Positions 1 through 8,704 are shown, counted from the stretch's first letter. The stretch: 64,000 bases of DNA from Hydrogenoanaerobacterium saccharovorans (GCF_003814745.1 NZ_RKRD01000004.1:118024-182023); one strand, 5' to 3'. Notes: generated by a model not told the origin, from the sequence alone. Program-made: numbers and translations.

Positions 1-53
1 CCTGTTTTTCATTAGACTAGAACTTATAAGGGAATGGAAATGGGAGTGTTTAT

Positions 54-1337
54 TTGGATAATGGAAAGCTGATGAGCGAACAGGAACTGATGAATGAAGG
101 TGCCCGCATTGCGGACTTATTTGCAGATGATAACAGTATTCGTATTCAGGCGCTGATTATTAAATACGGCAGAGAAGAAATGACCCAGTATACACTGGAT
201 TTCAGCGAGCATCTGACGCGCCTTTCGGAAAGCAACAAAGACCTTGCTATAGACGAGGGCAATGCCAGTGAAGAAGAATACAACCGCTTGGTTGGCAAGA
301 TTATGGATGCCACCAAGAGCTACTACCAGTTTGTGGGGCATCTGCCTGAAGATGTACGCCGTTTTTTTCTGTCGCTGTTTGATTCTACCAACCCCGATTC
401 CGAACCACTGGACGATTTGAGCCGTCTGCTGGATGTTGCAGTGCCTCCCATACGACAGATGCTGCCGTCGATTCAGGCAATCCGCCCGAAAAAGTACATT
501 ATGCAGATCGATGCTATTACAGGGCAGCTGCCTGCGCTTACCGACAACAATCAGCTCAAAGTGGGCACGCGCGGAAATCAGCCCATCAAAACCACCGTCA
601 CACTCGATATCCCCGACCATATGCGCATCGAGGGCGGTACGGTGCTTTCTACCTACGATAAAAGCATCATCAACGGCGTTACTTCCCTGCTCGAAAGCGG
701 CAACTCAGTGTTTTCCATCCCCATGCTTTACCACGCGATGACGGGCAAACAAAACCCCACCGTGGACGAGCAGTTATTTGAAGAAATTAACGGCAAATTA
801 GAAAAAATGCGCCGACTCATGATTAACATCGACCTCACCGAAGAAAACAAGGCACAGTTCATCCCCGGTGCAGACGGCGAAATGATTGAAATTTCGGACA
901 TGAAAATTGAGGGGTATCTTCTGCCCCTCAATAAAGTAACGGCGGTGGTTAACGGCAAAAAAACCGAGGTATTTCAGCTGCTCAGCAATCCCCCACTATA
1001 CACCTATTCTAAGCTGAAGCGGCAGCTTGCCAGTGTGCCTATCTCGCTGCTCAGCGCGCCCATCAACAACAACGCCACCACCATACCGCTGAAAACTTAT
1101 CTGTTACAGCGCATCGAGCTGATGAAAAATAAGAACAACAGTATCAAATCCAACACCATTTTGTATTCGTCCATCTATTCCGAACTGGGGGATGCGAAGG
1201 CGAACAAAACGCGCAAAATGCGCATCCGCACCTACACCACAACGATTTTGGAATACTTTAAAGAACTGGAATACATCAGCGGTTATTCTGAGTATAAATC
1301 CGGACGAAGCATTGCCGGCGTTAAAATTGAACTGTAG
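54..1337 (+). CDS. plasmid replication initiator-like protein
   Basis: A 427-residue soluble protein with no signal peptide or membrane segment. I do not recognise a named family with certainty. The central part (about residues 195-270: a DKSIINGVTSLL segment, then a helical stretch around YHAMTGK) and a basic C-terminal part (about 340-427, TRKMRIRTYTTTILEYFKEL) resemble the winged-helix organisation of plasmid initiator proteins in Firmicutes. The best-spaced start is TTG at 54 (GGGAG seven bases upstream); ATG at 72 is the alternative. A strong terminator follows directly. Context supports a replicon role: a broken copy of the 3' end lies at 3.7 kb and ParA, iterons and a primase-helicase lie at 23-27 kb. 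Regulation is unseen because the upstream region is outside the window. Confidence 0.5.
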   Translation: MDNGKLMSEQELMNEGARIADLFADDNSIRIQALIIKYGREEMTQYTLDFSEHLTRLSESNKDLAIDEGNASEEEYNRLVGKIMDATKSYYQFVGHLPEDVRRFFLSLFDSTNPDSEPLDDLSRLLDVAVPPIRQMLPSIQAIRPKKYIMQIDAITGQLPALTDNNQLKVGTRGNQPIKTTVTLDIPDHMRIEGGTVLSTYDKSIINGVTSLLESGNSVFSIPMLYHAMTGKQNPTVDEQLFEEINGKLEKMRRLMINIDLTEENKAQFIPGADGEMIEISDMKIEGYLLPLNKVTAVVNGKKTEVFQLLSNPPLYTYSKLKRQLASVPISLLSAPINNNATTIPLKTYLLQRIELMKNKNNSIKSNTILYSSIYSELGDAKANKTRKMRIRTYTTTILEYFKELEYISGYSEYKSGRSIAGVKIEL

Positions 1338-1341
1338 AGAT

Positions 1342-1384
1342 AAAGGAGCCCCCGCAGTGCAAAATGCAGTGCGGGGGCTCCTTT
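1342..1384 (+). terminator. intrinsic terminator after the initiator-like gene
   Basis: A long GC-rich hairpin (AAAGGAGCCCCCGCA pairing with TGCGGGGGCTCCTTT) four bases after the stop codon. The symmetrical A/T flanks would also serve the convergent minus-strand lipoprotein. A near copy is at 3803-3840. Confidence 0.85.
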
Positions 1385-1413
1385 ATGATGTATGTAATAC
1401 AAAATTAAAACTT

Positions 1414-2262
1414 TTATGCACTCAGCTTAAAATTCAACTCGGTTACAGTTTCATATTCGGGGACAGTGAATGTAAAGCTTTCAATACAACCGCCACCATT
1501 CTCTAAAACATAGAGATTATATTCGCCCTCAGGCATATCGGAAAAATAAACTTTTCCATCCTTATCAATATACCCCTCATAATCAAACTCTTCATCTTGT
1601 AAAAAATGTTTTGCACCTATCACATCTGCACGAAGCCATGTTGAAAAAGGTGGTACATTACCCTGTGCATCCAAAACAGTAATTTCTACGTGAGGTTCTG
1701 CCTTTTTTAATTCAGCCGCAGTTGTTACATTTTGGAGCATTAAAATTACAGCTTTTTTAGCATTATCGTGGGTAATATGCAAAATTACATCTTCTTCCAC
1801 AGGAGTAAGTCCGCTTGGTCGTTTCATTTTAATGTGCGCAGAGTATTGGCCATATGTAAATGGCCAATACTCTGCATCAGGCCAATTTAGTTTCGTCTGC
1901 CCCAACGCGTTCGTATAAAGAACAGTATCCATAAACATTTTGTCTGTTGATGGTATGGTAATCTTTGCATTGATAACTGGGATGTTGTTTTTATCAACCA
2001 CCTGTACACAGATTTCCCCAATATCCTTACCAATAACGGACTTATCTACATTGGGGTTTTGCTGCACTTCTTCAGGGTTGCTAATGATAGGGATTTCTTC
2101 TACTTTTTCAAGCGATGAATCGGAGGAACATACAGAAAATGATTCTATTCTCGATGAAACGGAAGAATCATTATTTACAGACTCCAGAGTGGAGGTTTCC
2201 GTTTTGGGGGCACAACCGGTTAACAATATGAATGCCATCATCCCGCATAAAAATACTTTCAT
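1414..2262 (-). CDS. lipoprotein with two prealbumin-like domains
   Basis: About 282 residues. The N-terminus has a type II signal peptide ending in LLTGC, so the mature protein should be lipid-anchored outside the membrane. A Ser/Glu-rich linker follows. Two beta-sandwich repeats of Cna-B/carboxypeptidase-regulatory type can then be seen: one starting near EICVQVVDKNNIPV and one near VEITVLDAQGNVPP that ends with GKVYFSDMPEGEYNLYV, a typical closing motif of this fold. I chose ATG at 2262 (MKVFLCG) over the ATG three codons upstream because AGGATGG sits at better spacing. No enzymatic motif is visible; an adhesive or structural surface role is inference. It converges with the initiator-like gene across a shared terminator. 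Confidence 0.7.
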   Translation of the reverse strand: MKVFLCGMMAFILLTGCAPKTETSTLESVNNDSSVSSRIESFSVCSSDSSLEKVEEIPIISNPEEVQQNPNVDKSVIGKDIGEICVQVVDKNNIPVINAKITIPSTDKMFMDTVLYTNALGQTKLNWPDAEYWPFTYGQYSAHIKMKRPSGLTPVEEDVILHITHDNAKKAVILMLQNVTTAAELKKAEPHVEITVLDAQGNVPPFSTWLRADVIGAKHFLQDEEFDYEGYIDKDGKVYFSDMPEGEYNLYVLENGGGCIESFTFTVPEYETVTELNFKLSA

Positions 2263-2321
2263 ATTCACCATCCTAAGAGTACTTCTTTGAATCTAAAAAC
2301 AATTTTATAGTCCGCTAATGA

Positions 2322-2852
2322 TTATTTTATAATCTTTGTCAAAAGTAAGTTGCCCAACAGTTTTATCCAATGTGCAATTTTATATCCTATAACATAACCT
2401 AATGAGCAAAGTAAAATTTTATCAATATTGAAAAATCCAATTAAAAGAAACACTCTTATAATGAAGATCGTACATAAAGCAAGCAGAAAAATACCATAAG
2501 TTGTTACAAATCTTTTTTTAGGAAACAAAAGGTAGTTAAAAAAACCACAAGGTAAGAAACCGATAATTGGACGTATTAGAGTATTACGCAATATCCGTAT
2601 AGGATACGTATGATCATAAACGCTATTTAACAACTTACTAATACTTTTCATTGGAAATAAGTTGAATAGCTGTAGATAGCTGCGATTAGGTTGACCGTCC
2701 AAAATTGAATTGTCGAAATAATCGTATAAAATACGGTGCTCTAAATTTTTTATAATAAATAGTGCAATAAGCACTACAATAATATAGATTAGAAAGAGCG
2801 CCCACAATATTTTGGTATATTTTTGGTGTTTTTCATTTGTAATTGTATTCAT
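2322..2852 (-). CDS. VanZ-like membrane protein
   Basis: 176 residues with about four hydrophobic segments. The order of features matches the VanZ-like family: a first helix, then an N-L-F-P-type motif (NLFPMKSISKLL), a loop with aromatic residues, and a helix with the G-F-L-P-C-G-F sequence that corresponds to the family's PxG motif. VanZ is linked to teicoplanin resistance in the vanA cluster, but most chromosomal or plasmid relatives have unknown roles. It stands alone here among secreted-protein genes, with no other van genes, so glycopeptide resistance should not be inferred. Confidence 0.6.
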   Translation of the reverse strand: MNTITNEKHQKYTKILWALFLIYIIVVLIALFIIKNLEHRILYDYFDNSILDGQPNRSYLQLFNLFPMKSISKLLNSVYDHTYPIRILRNTLIRPIIGFLPCGFFNYLLFPKKRFVTTYGIFLLALCTIFIIRVFLLIGFFNIDKILLCSLGYVIGYKIAHWIKLLGNLLLTKIIK

Positions 2853-2952
2853 ACTTCACATCCTTTAAGATAAACACTTTAGCCATGGGAAAACCAACTT
2901 ATCGAAGTTTCCCCATGGCTTAATAACGTTTATATATTAAGTGAGGTGTAGT

Positions 2953-3456
2953 TTATAGAACCTTATCGATACCGACAACTTCTCCATAACCTTCGCAATA
3001 ATACGGGAGGTCCAATACGAAGTAGTATTCTTCCCCTATTTTTAGATTAGAAAACGTATATCCATATTCTTTTCCATCTGTTTTCCAACTGATTTTTTTA
3101 CCAAAAAGGCCACAGCCTTTTCCATATAGTCTTAGATAAGCTTTTTTGTCAGGTAAATCAGATGTATTATTAATAGTCATATTAATACGCGGAGAAGATG
3201 TATTCAGCGTAAACTTGTCTGATTGTATATAACAATTAGGGTAATCAGAAGAGGGTGAAGAATATTCAAACTCGAATGTTCCATCACTATTCATTCTTGG
3301 CGAAATTTTATTGAGTGAAGCTTCCCCTTCTTCCTGTTCTGATAAACTTAATGTATCTCCTTCAGTAATATGCATTTTAATTTCAGTTGCAAATGTAATA
3401 GAGCTAAAAGTAAACAAAGTTACCGTTGCTAGCAAAACACTTAAAAACTTTTTCAT
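2953..3456 (-). CDS. small secreted protein, unknown family
   Basis: 167 residues with a Sec signal peptide (MKKFLSVLLATVTLFTFSSITFATE, cleavage probably after FATE-like or TFA). The mature part is about 140 residues and beta-rich, with a GLFGKKISWKTDGKEY stretch and two Cys residues (in YGKGCGLFG and YYCEGYGEV) that could form a disulfide. I do not recognise the family. A ribosome site AGGAGAC precedes ATG. The upstream region is nearly identical to that of the gene at 4754-5281, including a tiny leader ORF, so the two are probably co-regulated. Confidence 0.7.
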   Translation of the reverse strand: MKKFLSVLLATVTLFTFSSITFATEIKMHITEGDTLSLSEQEEGEASLNKISPRMNSDGTFEFEYSSPSSDYPNCYIQSDKFTLNTSSPRINMTINNTSDLPDKKAYLRLYGKGCGLFGKKISWKTDGKEYGYTFSNLKIGEEYYFVLDLPYYCEGYGEVVGIDKVL

Positions 3457-3486
3457 TTGATTTGTCTCCTATTCTCTTCATTTTCG

Positions 3487-3605
3487 TTAGTTACTTATAG
3501 ATTTTACCCACATTGGTATCACCCCTTATTCATATTTTTACGAGCGTACATATAGGTAACCTTTATTACAGGACAAATATTACACTTTTTCCAGAAATGT
3601 TTTAT
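3487..3605 (-). promoter_or_regulatory. conserved promoter/leader region with 8-codon mini-ORF
   Basis: Read on the minus strand, the block contains TGTAATATTTG, then TGTAAT, then GGTTACCTATATGTACG, and ends in a strong Shine-Dalgarno GGGGTGAT, ACC and an ATG at 3513 that opens an 8-codon ORF (stop at 3487). Nearly the same block lies upstream of the gene at 4754-5281, and a weaker version upstream of the gene ending at 40419. The function is unknown; a shared regulator site plus leader peptide is the simplest reading. Confidence 0.5.
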
Positions 3606-3654
3606 TTTTGTGTGGATGCTCATATTATTTGCTGCACTTTAGGCAAATGGTACA

Positions 3655-3841
3655 AGCAATGAAGCAAACAAAGTGTAGAAAAAACTCCACACCTACACCA
3701 CAACGATATTGGAATATTTTAAAGAGCTGGAATACATAAGCGGTTATTCCGAGTATAAATCAGAAAGAAGCATTGCCGGCGTTAAAATTGAACTGTAGAG
3801 ATAAAGGAGCCCCCGCACTGCATTTTGCACTGCGGGGGTGT
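3655..3841 (+). pseudogene. duplicated 3' end of the initiator-like gene plus its terminator
   Basis: From 3690 onward the sequence repeats positions 1229-1384 with only scattered differences. It includes the last ~36 codons (ending ...AGVKIEL), the same stop codon and the same terminator hairpin. Similarity fades gradually back to about 3655, where it contains stops. No 5' portion of the gene is present, so this is a non-coding remnant. Confidence 0.85.
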
Positions 3842-3930
3842 TTAATTACATGTTAAAATTTGAATTTAACAATCATTCTTACAAGTAGAACAAAAATGAA
3901 TAAGAACGAATATACCGCGAAATGATGATG

Positions 3931-4140
3931 TTATAAGAATTGTTCAAACCGAGTTTCTATCAAAGGCTGCTCAGGGTGTCGCTTATTATACTGCTTCCAA
4001 ATTGCAGTCATCAACCCATACGGCAGATAGGCGATTAGGATATAAAGCAAGGACTGTTTGGGTGTAAAATCAAAAAATGCGGGAGATATGAAAGCAATCG
4101 GAGAATATATATAACTTATGACCCAATATGCTGCAATCAA
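3931..4140 (-). CDS. short membrane protein or gene remnant
   Basis: A 69-codon frame starting at a TTG with a weak ribosome site and a stop codon just upstream. It has two hydrophobic stretches (YWVISYIYSPIAFISPAFF and LLYILIAYLPYGLM) and a basic C-terminus. No family is recognised. It may be the 3' remnant of a longer membrane protein; the poor start and its place next to a decayed initiator copy favour that view. Confidence 0.3.
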   Translation of the reverse strand: MIAAYWVISYIYSPIAFISPAFFDFTPKQSLLYILIAYLPYGLMTAIWKQYNKRHPEQPLIETRFEQFL

Positions 4141-4240
4141 AAAAAATTCTCAATTATTATTTTTTCCTTATGGATAAGTAAAATACAGTATAAACGTATA
4201 GTAAAACGTTAGGCAGCAAGAAACAGGATTTCGAATCTTT

Positions 4241-4681
4241 TTATTCACTTTGTTTTGTTTGTATAAAAGATAAAATCTTATCTTCTGAATTCAAAACAAT
4301 AGAATAGAGTTTTTCGCCATTTCCATATTCTCTCAGACCGCACGTGCCTAAAATGTTATCTTTGTCCTCAAAATCAACTTCTAATTTAATAGAATTATCA
4401 AGTTTTTCAGAGGTATATGTTCCGGACAAATCTTCACCATTCGTCAAGTCTTTCAATGTAACCGTACCATCTTTACTAAAAGAAAGTCGCATATCTCGCA
4501 CATCCTCGGCGAGATTAGTTTGTTCTAAATTTGTTACCAAAATATTACCATCTAAATCACTGATGAATTCCATTTTCCATTGGTTTTCGATTAAGATGTC
4601 ATTGTGTTCTGCTGAATTGCACCCAGTACAAATAATGTTAAATGTAAGCAGAAATATTAATAAGATTATTTTTTTGAGCAT
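4241..4681 (-). CDS. small lipoprotein
   Basis: 146 residues with a lipoprotein signal peptide (FNIICTGC lipobox). The mature part resembles the lipocalin-like or META-like 'added-term' folds common in clostridial lipoproteins: a W at the start (NQWKMEFISDLDGN), then alternating strands including MRLSFSKDGTVTLKD and LSGTYTSEKLD. This suggests a small beta-barrel, by pattern only. No catalytic residues are seen. It lies in a minus-strand run of similar small exported proteins and may share transcription with its neighbour upstream at 4754-5281. Confidence 0.65.
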   Translation of the reverse strand: MLKKIILLIFLLTFNIICTGCNSAEHNDILIENQWKMEFISDLDGNILVTNLEQTNLAEDVRDMRLSFSKDGTVTLKDLTNGEDLSGTYTSEKLDNSIKLEVDFEDKDNILGTCGLREYGNGEKLYSIVLNSEDKILSFIQTKQSE

Positions 4682-4753
4682 TCGTTTTACCCTTGATTTT
4701 AGGAGAGTATTAAAATACTCTCCTAAAATATACTTTCTCTCTAAATTAGATTA

Positions 4754-5281
4754 TTAAGGTATTGTTACTGGATATGAAATTGCAAATGCTCCACCTCCGG
4801 CTAATGCATTGCTAGCTGTAGCGACACCTGATACAGATACAGTACCTTTATCGCCCTTATTTCCTTTAACACCAGTATCCACATCAGATTCTATCGTAGA
4901 TTCTTCATTAGCTGTTTCAAAAAATGAAGTTGTGTCTGCATCATTGTTCAGGTCAACCGTCACAGTTCCGCTCATTGAAGTAAATTTAGGTTTAGGAAAA
5001 TCAAAAAAAGGAACATACAACTTTACTTTTACTTGAATGCCATTATCTTTATCATATGTAGCATATGAATTTATACGAACATTAGCTACCGCTGCCAATG
5101 TATGTGGCATAGACTCATTAGAATTTAAACAATCGCTTAAAAGACCGTCGAACTCACCTATTACAACTGGGCTAGACTTAGTACTGTTATCAACAGCAAA
5201 TACATTCATTGTACCTAAAGAGATTACCAAGGCCAGTAATGCTACAATCGCAGTAATTCTTTTAAAATAAATGTTTTTCAT
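4754..5281 (-). CDS. secreted protein, unknown family
   Basis: 175 residues with a clear Sec signal peptide (MKNIYFKRITAIVALLALV..., cleavage likely near VFA-VD). A perfect TAAGGAGG lies upstream of ATG. The mature protein has a central beta-rich part and a Gly/Ala-rich C-terminus (GVATASNALAGGGAFAISYP) that could insert in or associate with membranes. The spacing of Asp/Gly residues in DTGVKGNKGDKGTVSVSG is unusual. I do not recognise the family. The promoter and leader are nearly identical to those of 2953-3456, suggesting a co-regulated pair. Confidence 0.65.
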   Translation of the reverse strand: MKNIYFKRITAIVALLALVISLGTMNVFAVDNSTKSSPVVIGEFDGLLSDCLNSNESMPHTLAAVANVRINSYATYDKDNGIQVKVKLYVPFFDFPKPKFTSMSGTVTVDLNNDADTTSFFETANEESTIESDVDTGVKGNKGDKGTVSVSGVATASNALAGGGAFAISYPVTIP

Positions 5282-5300
5282 AAATTTATCCTCCTTAGAT

Positions 5301-5430
5301 TTAATAAGTACATCTTTTGCTCAATGCACGAATTAAAGTAACCATTGGTATCACCCTCTTGTCCTTTCTTTTATACGTGTACATATAGGTAACCTTTATT
5401 ACATAGCAAACATTACACATTTTTCTGCTT
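5301..5430 (-). promoter_or_regulatory. conserved promoter/leader region with 13-codon mini-ORF
   Basis: Near duplicate of the region at 3487-3605. On the minus strand it has TGTAATGTTTG, TGTAAT, GGTTACCTATATGTACA, then GGGTGAT, ACCA and ATG at 5345, opening a 13-codon ORF that ends at 5301. The real gene starts 20 bases after that stop, with its own ribosome site. Confidence 0.5.
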
Positions 5431-5493
5431 TTGTATGAATGCACACATTTATTTTTACGACTTGAGCAAATAGTACAAAATATATTGATGTAC

Positions 5494-5643
5494 TTACTTT
5501 TTCGTCCTCCATAATAGAATACAGAAATAAGTTAAAACCGTAACTACCGTGAAAACAACCATCATAGTCCAGGATAAATTATCAATCGATTGCTTATATA
5601 TTAAACTTTGGAAAGATAAAAACACAATATAAAAAATAAGCAA
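5494..5643 (-). CDS. small two-helix membrane protein (start uncertain)
   Basis: A short minus-strand frame directly behind the lipoprotein ending at 5716. It encodes LIFYIVFLSFQSLIYKQ, then LSWTMMVVFTVVTVLTYFCI and a basic RTKK end: two membrane helices with a positively charged C-terminus. The frame is open further upstream (to about 5690), but no ATG, GTG or TTG is well placed against the AAAGG at about 5687. The only usual start is the TTG at 5643. It is either a small membrane peptide or a remnant. Confidence 0.35.
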   Translation of the reverse strand: MLIFYIVFLSFQSLIYKQSIDNLSWTMMVVFTVVTVLTYFCILLWRTKK

Positions 5644-5715
5644 ATTTAATAAAAGCTTCGTCCATTTGATAATTTTTTTTGCAGCCTTTCTTATACGTTA
5701 TGGGCGGTTTGTTAA

Positions 5716-6336
5716 TTATGCAATCTCTTTAAGCAACTGGCGCAGCTGGTTACTTTCTTTAATAGGAATACTCCAAATCTCATCTTGCACGATGGTATCA
5801 CCATTATCATCTGTTATACTAGTTCTTTCTTTATTTTGCAAAATTGCGGTACTTTCCTCACCGAAATAAAGCCAAAGGAAATAAGATTTTGTTTCAGCTC
5901 CCTGTCTTATGTTTACCGAATAATTACTTTCGGCTATATGCAATGTATGATATTCTCTATCTTTTTTGTTGAGGATATTAATTACCTCTTGCGCGACGCT
6001 AGGGTCTGCGGTCTCCCAACAAAGTTTATCTTTTGTGGTTGTAATTTGAACTAAATACTCCTTTACTTCATCATTTTTATTTTTGGGGGATGTTGCAAAA
6101 TCGTCTATAGTGGATAACTGCCCCTCCATAGCAGAAGAAAGTTTAGCTAACTCGTCTAAATTAGTAGGTTGAGATGAATCAGAAGATGAAGTTTGAACAG
6201 GTTCAACAAAGCTATTTATATCAGATGATGAATTTTGATTTGTTAAATTAAGAGCACTAGAAGGAACTTTTTGCGTTGCTCCGCAAGCAGTCAATAAGAA
6301 CGCTGTTGCAATAAGAATTAGTTCTAATTTCTTCAT
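5716..6336 (-). CDS. lipoprotein, unknown family
   Basis: 206 residues with a lipobox (LLTACGATQ) and a Ser/Thr/Asn-rich linker to about residue 90, followed by a ~110-residue beta-rich domain (HTLHIAESNYSVNIRQGAETKSYFLWLYFGEE). AAGGAGA lies at good spacing from ATG. The C-terminal domain has the layout of small unknown extracellular domains in Clostridia. No catalytic motif is seen. It probably heads a unit with the small membrane protein downstream. Confidence 0.65.
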   Translation of the reverse strand: MKKLELILIATAFLLTACGATQKVPSSALNLTNQNSSSDINSFVEPVQTSSSDSSQPTNLDELAKLSSAMEGQLSTIDDFATSPKNKNDEVKEYLVQITTTKDKLCWETADPSVAQEVINILNKKDREYHTLHIAESNYSVNIRQGAETKSYFLWLYFGEESTAILQNKERTSITDDNGDTIVQDEIWSIPIKESNQLRQLLKEIA

Positions 6337-6411
6337 TTATAATCTCCTTATAAACTGTTTGATTCTATAGAGCGGTGTCAAAGTCATCTGTTAAAAAGCA
6401 ATCCAGTTCTA

Positions 6412-6933
6412 CTATTTCAACATTTCTTTATGCCCTGTAACGTTACTATAAAGAGTAGCGGTATTTTCTTGAGATTGTGCAGGCACACAAACCACTTTAC
6501 CGGTAGAGGATGCCGCGTACAAGCTTGATTGATGCTCAAAATAGGCAAAAACTATAGCATCAAATTCTCTATAGACATAAAAATCTCCAAAAACTTTGCC
6601 GTCTTTGGTTTTAATCATGTTCGATTTTTGACCGTCTAGTTCTAAAAAAGTTTCTTCATCAAAATCAAAAACAGATTTACCTATCTGAATTTTACCAACA
6701 AAGCGGTCGACTCCCCCACCCCAGTAGGGAAGAAATTTACCGTCAATGGTTACATCTTCAACAACGCTGCCTTTATCAAAAACGATTGCACGGTATTGTT
6801 TATATACAGGGGTATAGGTACTGAAATGGCTGTCTATCTTAACAATCATTGCGAAAATTAATAGGATAGCACAGATAATGGTACCCGCTTTTAACCCTTT
6901 CATTCCTTTCATCTTCAGCAGAGCCAAATCCAT
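6412..6933 (-). CDS. single-pass membrane-anchored extracellular protein
   Basis: 173 residues. A short cytoplasmic N-terminus with repeated Met/Lys (LLKMKGMKGLK) precedes one membrane helix (AGTIICAILLIFAMIV). The remaining ~130 residues are predicted outside and beta-rich. GGAGG is well placed before ATG. I do not recognise the domain. It lies between two lipoprotein genes on the same strand. Confidence 0.6.
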   Translation of the reverse strand: MDLALLKMKGMKGLKAGTIICAILLIFAMIVKIDSHFSTYTPVYKQYRAIVFDKGSVVEDVTIDGKFLPYWGGGVDRFVGKIQIGKSVFDFDEETFLELDGQKSNMIKTKDGKVFGDFYVYREFDAIVFAYFEHQSSLYAASSTGKVVCVPAQSQENTATLYSNVTGHKEMLK

Positions 6934-7006
6934 TTTGCTACCTCCATACGTTACACAGCGAACAGACTTTCAACTTAAAGAGACGTTCGTCCCATAAATG
7001 TTGCTT

Positions 7007-7945
7007 TTAGTCTAGGGTGTAGTGGAAAGGGTCTGTCATGACATGATACGAATTATTATTGTACGACGCAGTGAAACACGGCTGAACAACAACATCTTTC
7101 ACTTTTGTAACTATGCGGATATTCACTGCATATATTTTAAAAAATTGCAGTTCTTTTTCTGTTTTGGTCGTTGAATAAAACTCTTTTGCATCAGTAGTGG
7201 CTGTTTCGTCATAACTCCAACCCACTACTTCCGCAGAAAGGACATTGGGATTATCGGATATGGTTACGCCGAACGACAAAGTGCGTTCATCATGTTCTTG
7301 CGGCACCGAAATTCTAAAGTCTACTATCATATCATCGGAAGCGGTATCGAGAAGATCTATAATATTCTCTGAAACAAAGCCATATTTACTTTGCGCATAG
7401 TTGGTCGGATGAACGGTATATTCGCCAGTATCATAATTTTCTTGAGCGCCGTCTTGATTAATTGCAATACTTTTAATGACGGTTGGTTCAGCAATAGGCA
7501 GGGTACAACTTAAGCTCAACCAAAATTCGCGTTTGCCATCTTCACTGCCTGAAACAAGCCAATTTGCAGAAGAAATACTGATATCATCCCCTTGTTCTGT
7601 TTTAATGGAGGGAACTTTGTAAAACTTATTGAGTTTATCTGTAATTTCATCGTTGCTGATAGCCGAAAAGCGGCCGCTGACCTCACCATAAAAGCTTAAA
7701 TCGGACCACCAGCTGATGTTCCCTCCGCTATCAGGGAACAGATAACCGTTCGCTTGCGTAAAGTTTAGTGTATCAATAGCAAACTTGGGCGCTCCAGAAA
7801 TAATTTGGTTGTGTGTGCTTTTGTCCTTTTCCGTAGCGGCTGGCGAAGATGCTTGATGATTGTTTGATGATACATTGATACATGAAGCGGCGGATAGCGC
7901 CACTAAACAAATTAGCGAAATTGATAACATTTTTGGAATCTGCAT
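7007..7945 (-). CDS. lipoprotein, unknown family
   Basis: 312 residues. The N-terminus has a lipoprotein-type signal (LVALSAASC, close to a consensus lipobox), followed by a Ser/Asn linker. The mature part is long and beta-rich with many W and Y residues and no recognisable enzyme motif. GGGAGG precedes ATG at good distance. The repeated strand pattern (VDFRISVPQEHDERTLSFGVTI; YAVNIRIVTKVKDVVVQPC) suggests one or two Ig-like sandwiches, which is inference. Confidence 0.65.
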   Translation of the reverse strand: MQIPKMLSISLICLVALSAASCINVSSNNHQASSPAATEKDKSTHNQIISGAPKFAIDTLNFTQANGYLFPDSGGNISWWSDLSFYGEVSGRFSAISNDEITDKLNKFYKVPSIKTEQGDDISISSANWLVSGSEDGKREFWLSLSCTLPIAEPTVIKSIAINQDGAQENYDTGEYTVHPTNYAQSKYGFVSENIIDLLDTASDDMIVDFRISVPQEHDERTLSFGVTISDNPNVLSAEVVGWSYDETATTDAKEFYSTTKTEKELQFFKIYAVNIRIVTKVKDVVVQPCFTASYNNNSYHVMTDPFHYTLD

Positions 7946-8051
7946 AGTGTTTCACCTCCCATAGAAAAAATAGAGCATACTGCAACAGAAAGTGTCTCAA
8001 GTTAGAAAACCTTTTTCTTTAGCGGCTTACTATTTTCTGCGTTTTAGCGCT

Positions 8052-8654
8052 TTAAAGATATCTTTTAATTGTAACGGGTATTTCTTTATTGTTGTGCGAA
8101 TAACATACAAAGTCATCGGTTGAAAAATTTTCGGCTGAAACAGAGTAAAATACCGTACCCTCCGGGGTGTAAAGGCTTGAAGCTTTCGTCTCGTTCCAAT
8201 AAACAGAAGCAAGTTGCGGATTGTATGCAAATGCAAAATTGTACCATTTATCATCAATGTAAAAAGACCTTTGACCGATTTGCTCAATTAGTTCGCCTTT
8301 TTTTATTCTGTCGCTTTCATTTCTGCTAAACGTCACTTTGCTTTTATTATTTCTGTGAGTCGGTAACGAATGGCAAAGACCTACAAGCCTGTAAACCGAC
8401 CGCCATCTTTTTAACACAGCGCAATTGATATCCCCGTTGCCATTGTAATAAAAATAAAGCGTATCATTCGGGCTTACCGTTACTTCTTTCAACGGTTTTA
8501 GATACTTTAATCCGAGCTGCTTTGTTTGTCCGTATCGGTTTTCAATCAACTCTGTTGGATTACAAGAAATATTGTAAAATATGTAGCCAACAACAATTGC
8601 AAACAGCAAAATAAAAGTGAATGTGTAGGTTGTTCTCTTTTTTAGGTTTGTCAT
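8052..8654 (-). CDS. single-pass membrane-anchored protein, unknown
   Basis: About 200 residues. A basic N-terminus (MTNLKKRTTY) and one membrane helix (TFTFILLFAIVVGYIFYNI) lead to an extracellular part with an early Cys. I chose ATG at 8654 because GGGAAAG is seven bases upstream; the ATG five codons earlier lies within that ribosome site. The extracellular part contains KVTFSRNESDRIKKGEL and YIDDKWYNFAFAYN. No family is recognised. Confidence 0.55.
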   Translation of the reverse strand: MTNLKKRTTYTFTFILLFAIVVGYIFYNISCNPTELIENRYGQTKQLGLKYLKPLKEVTVSPNDTLYFYYNGNGDINCAVLKRWRSVYRLVGLCHSLPTHRNNKSKVTFSRNESDRIKKGELIEQIGQRSFYIDDKWYNFAFAYNPQLASVYWNETKASSLYTPEGTVFYSVSAENFSTDDFVCYSHNNKEIPVTIKRYL

Positions 8655-8704
8655 AAGAATCTTTCCCATCTAAAATATTACAGGCAATAAAGCAACACAC
8701 TCGG

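Noticed and set aside
117..620. Long minus-strand frame opposite the initiator-like gene
   Set aside because: Shadow of the real gene: no ribosome site, odd composition, no family pattern.
2322..2852. Glycopeptide-resistance cluster suggested by the VanZ-like protein
   Set aside because: No vanA/H/X/R/S genes are near, and VanZ-like proteins are widespread without that role.
3640..3690. Possible intact second initiator gene at 3.6 kb
   Set aside because: Only the last ~36 codons and the terminator are present, and the extension upstream is degenerate with stops.
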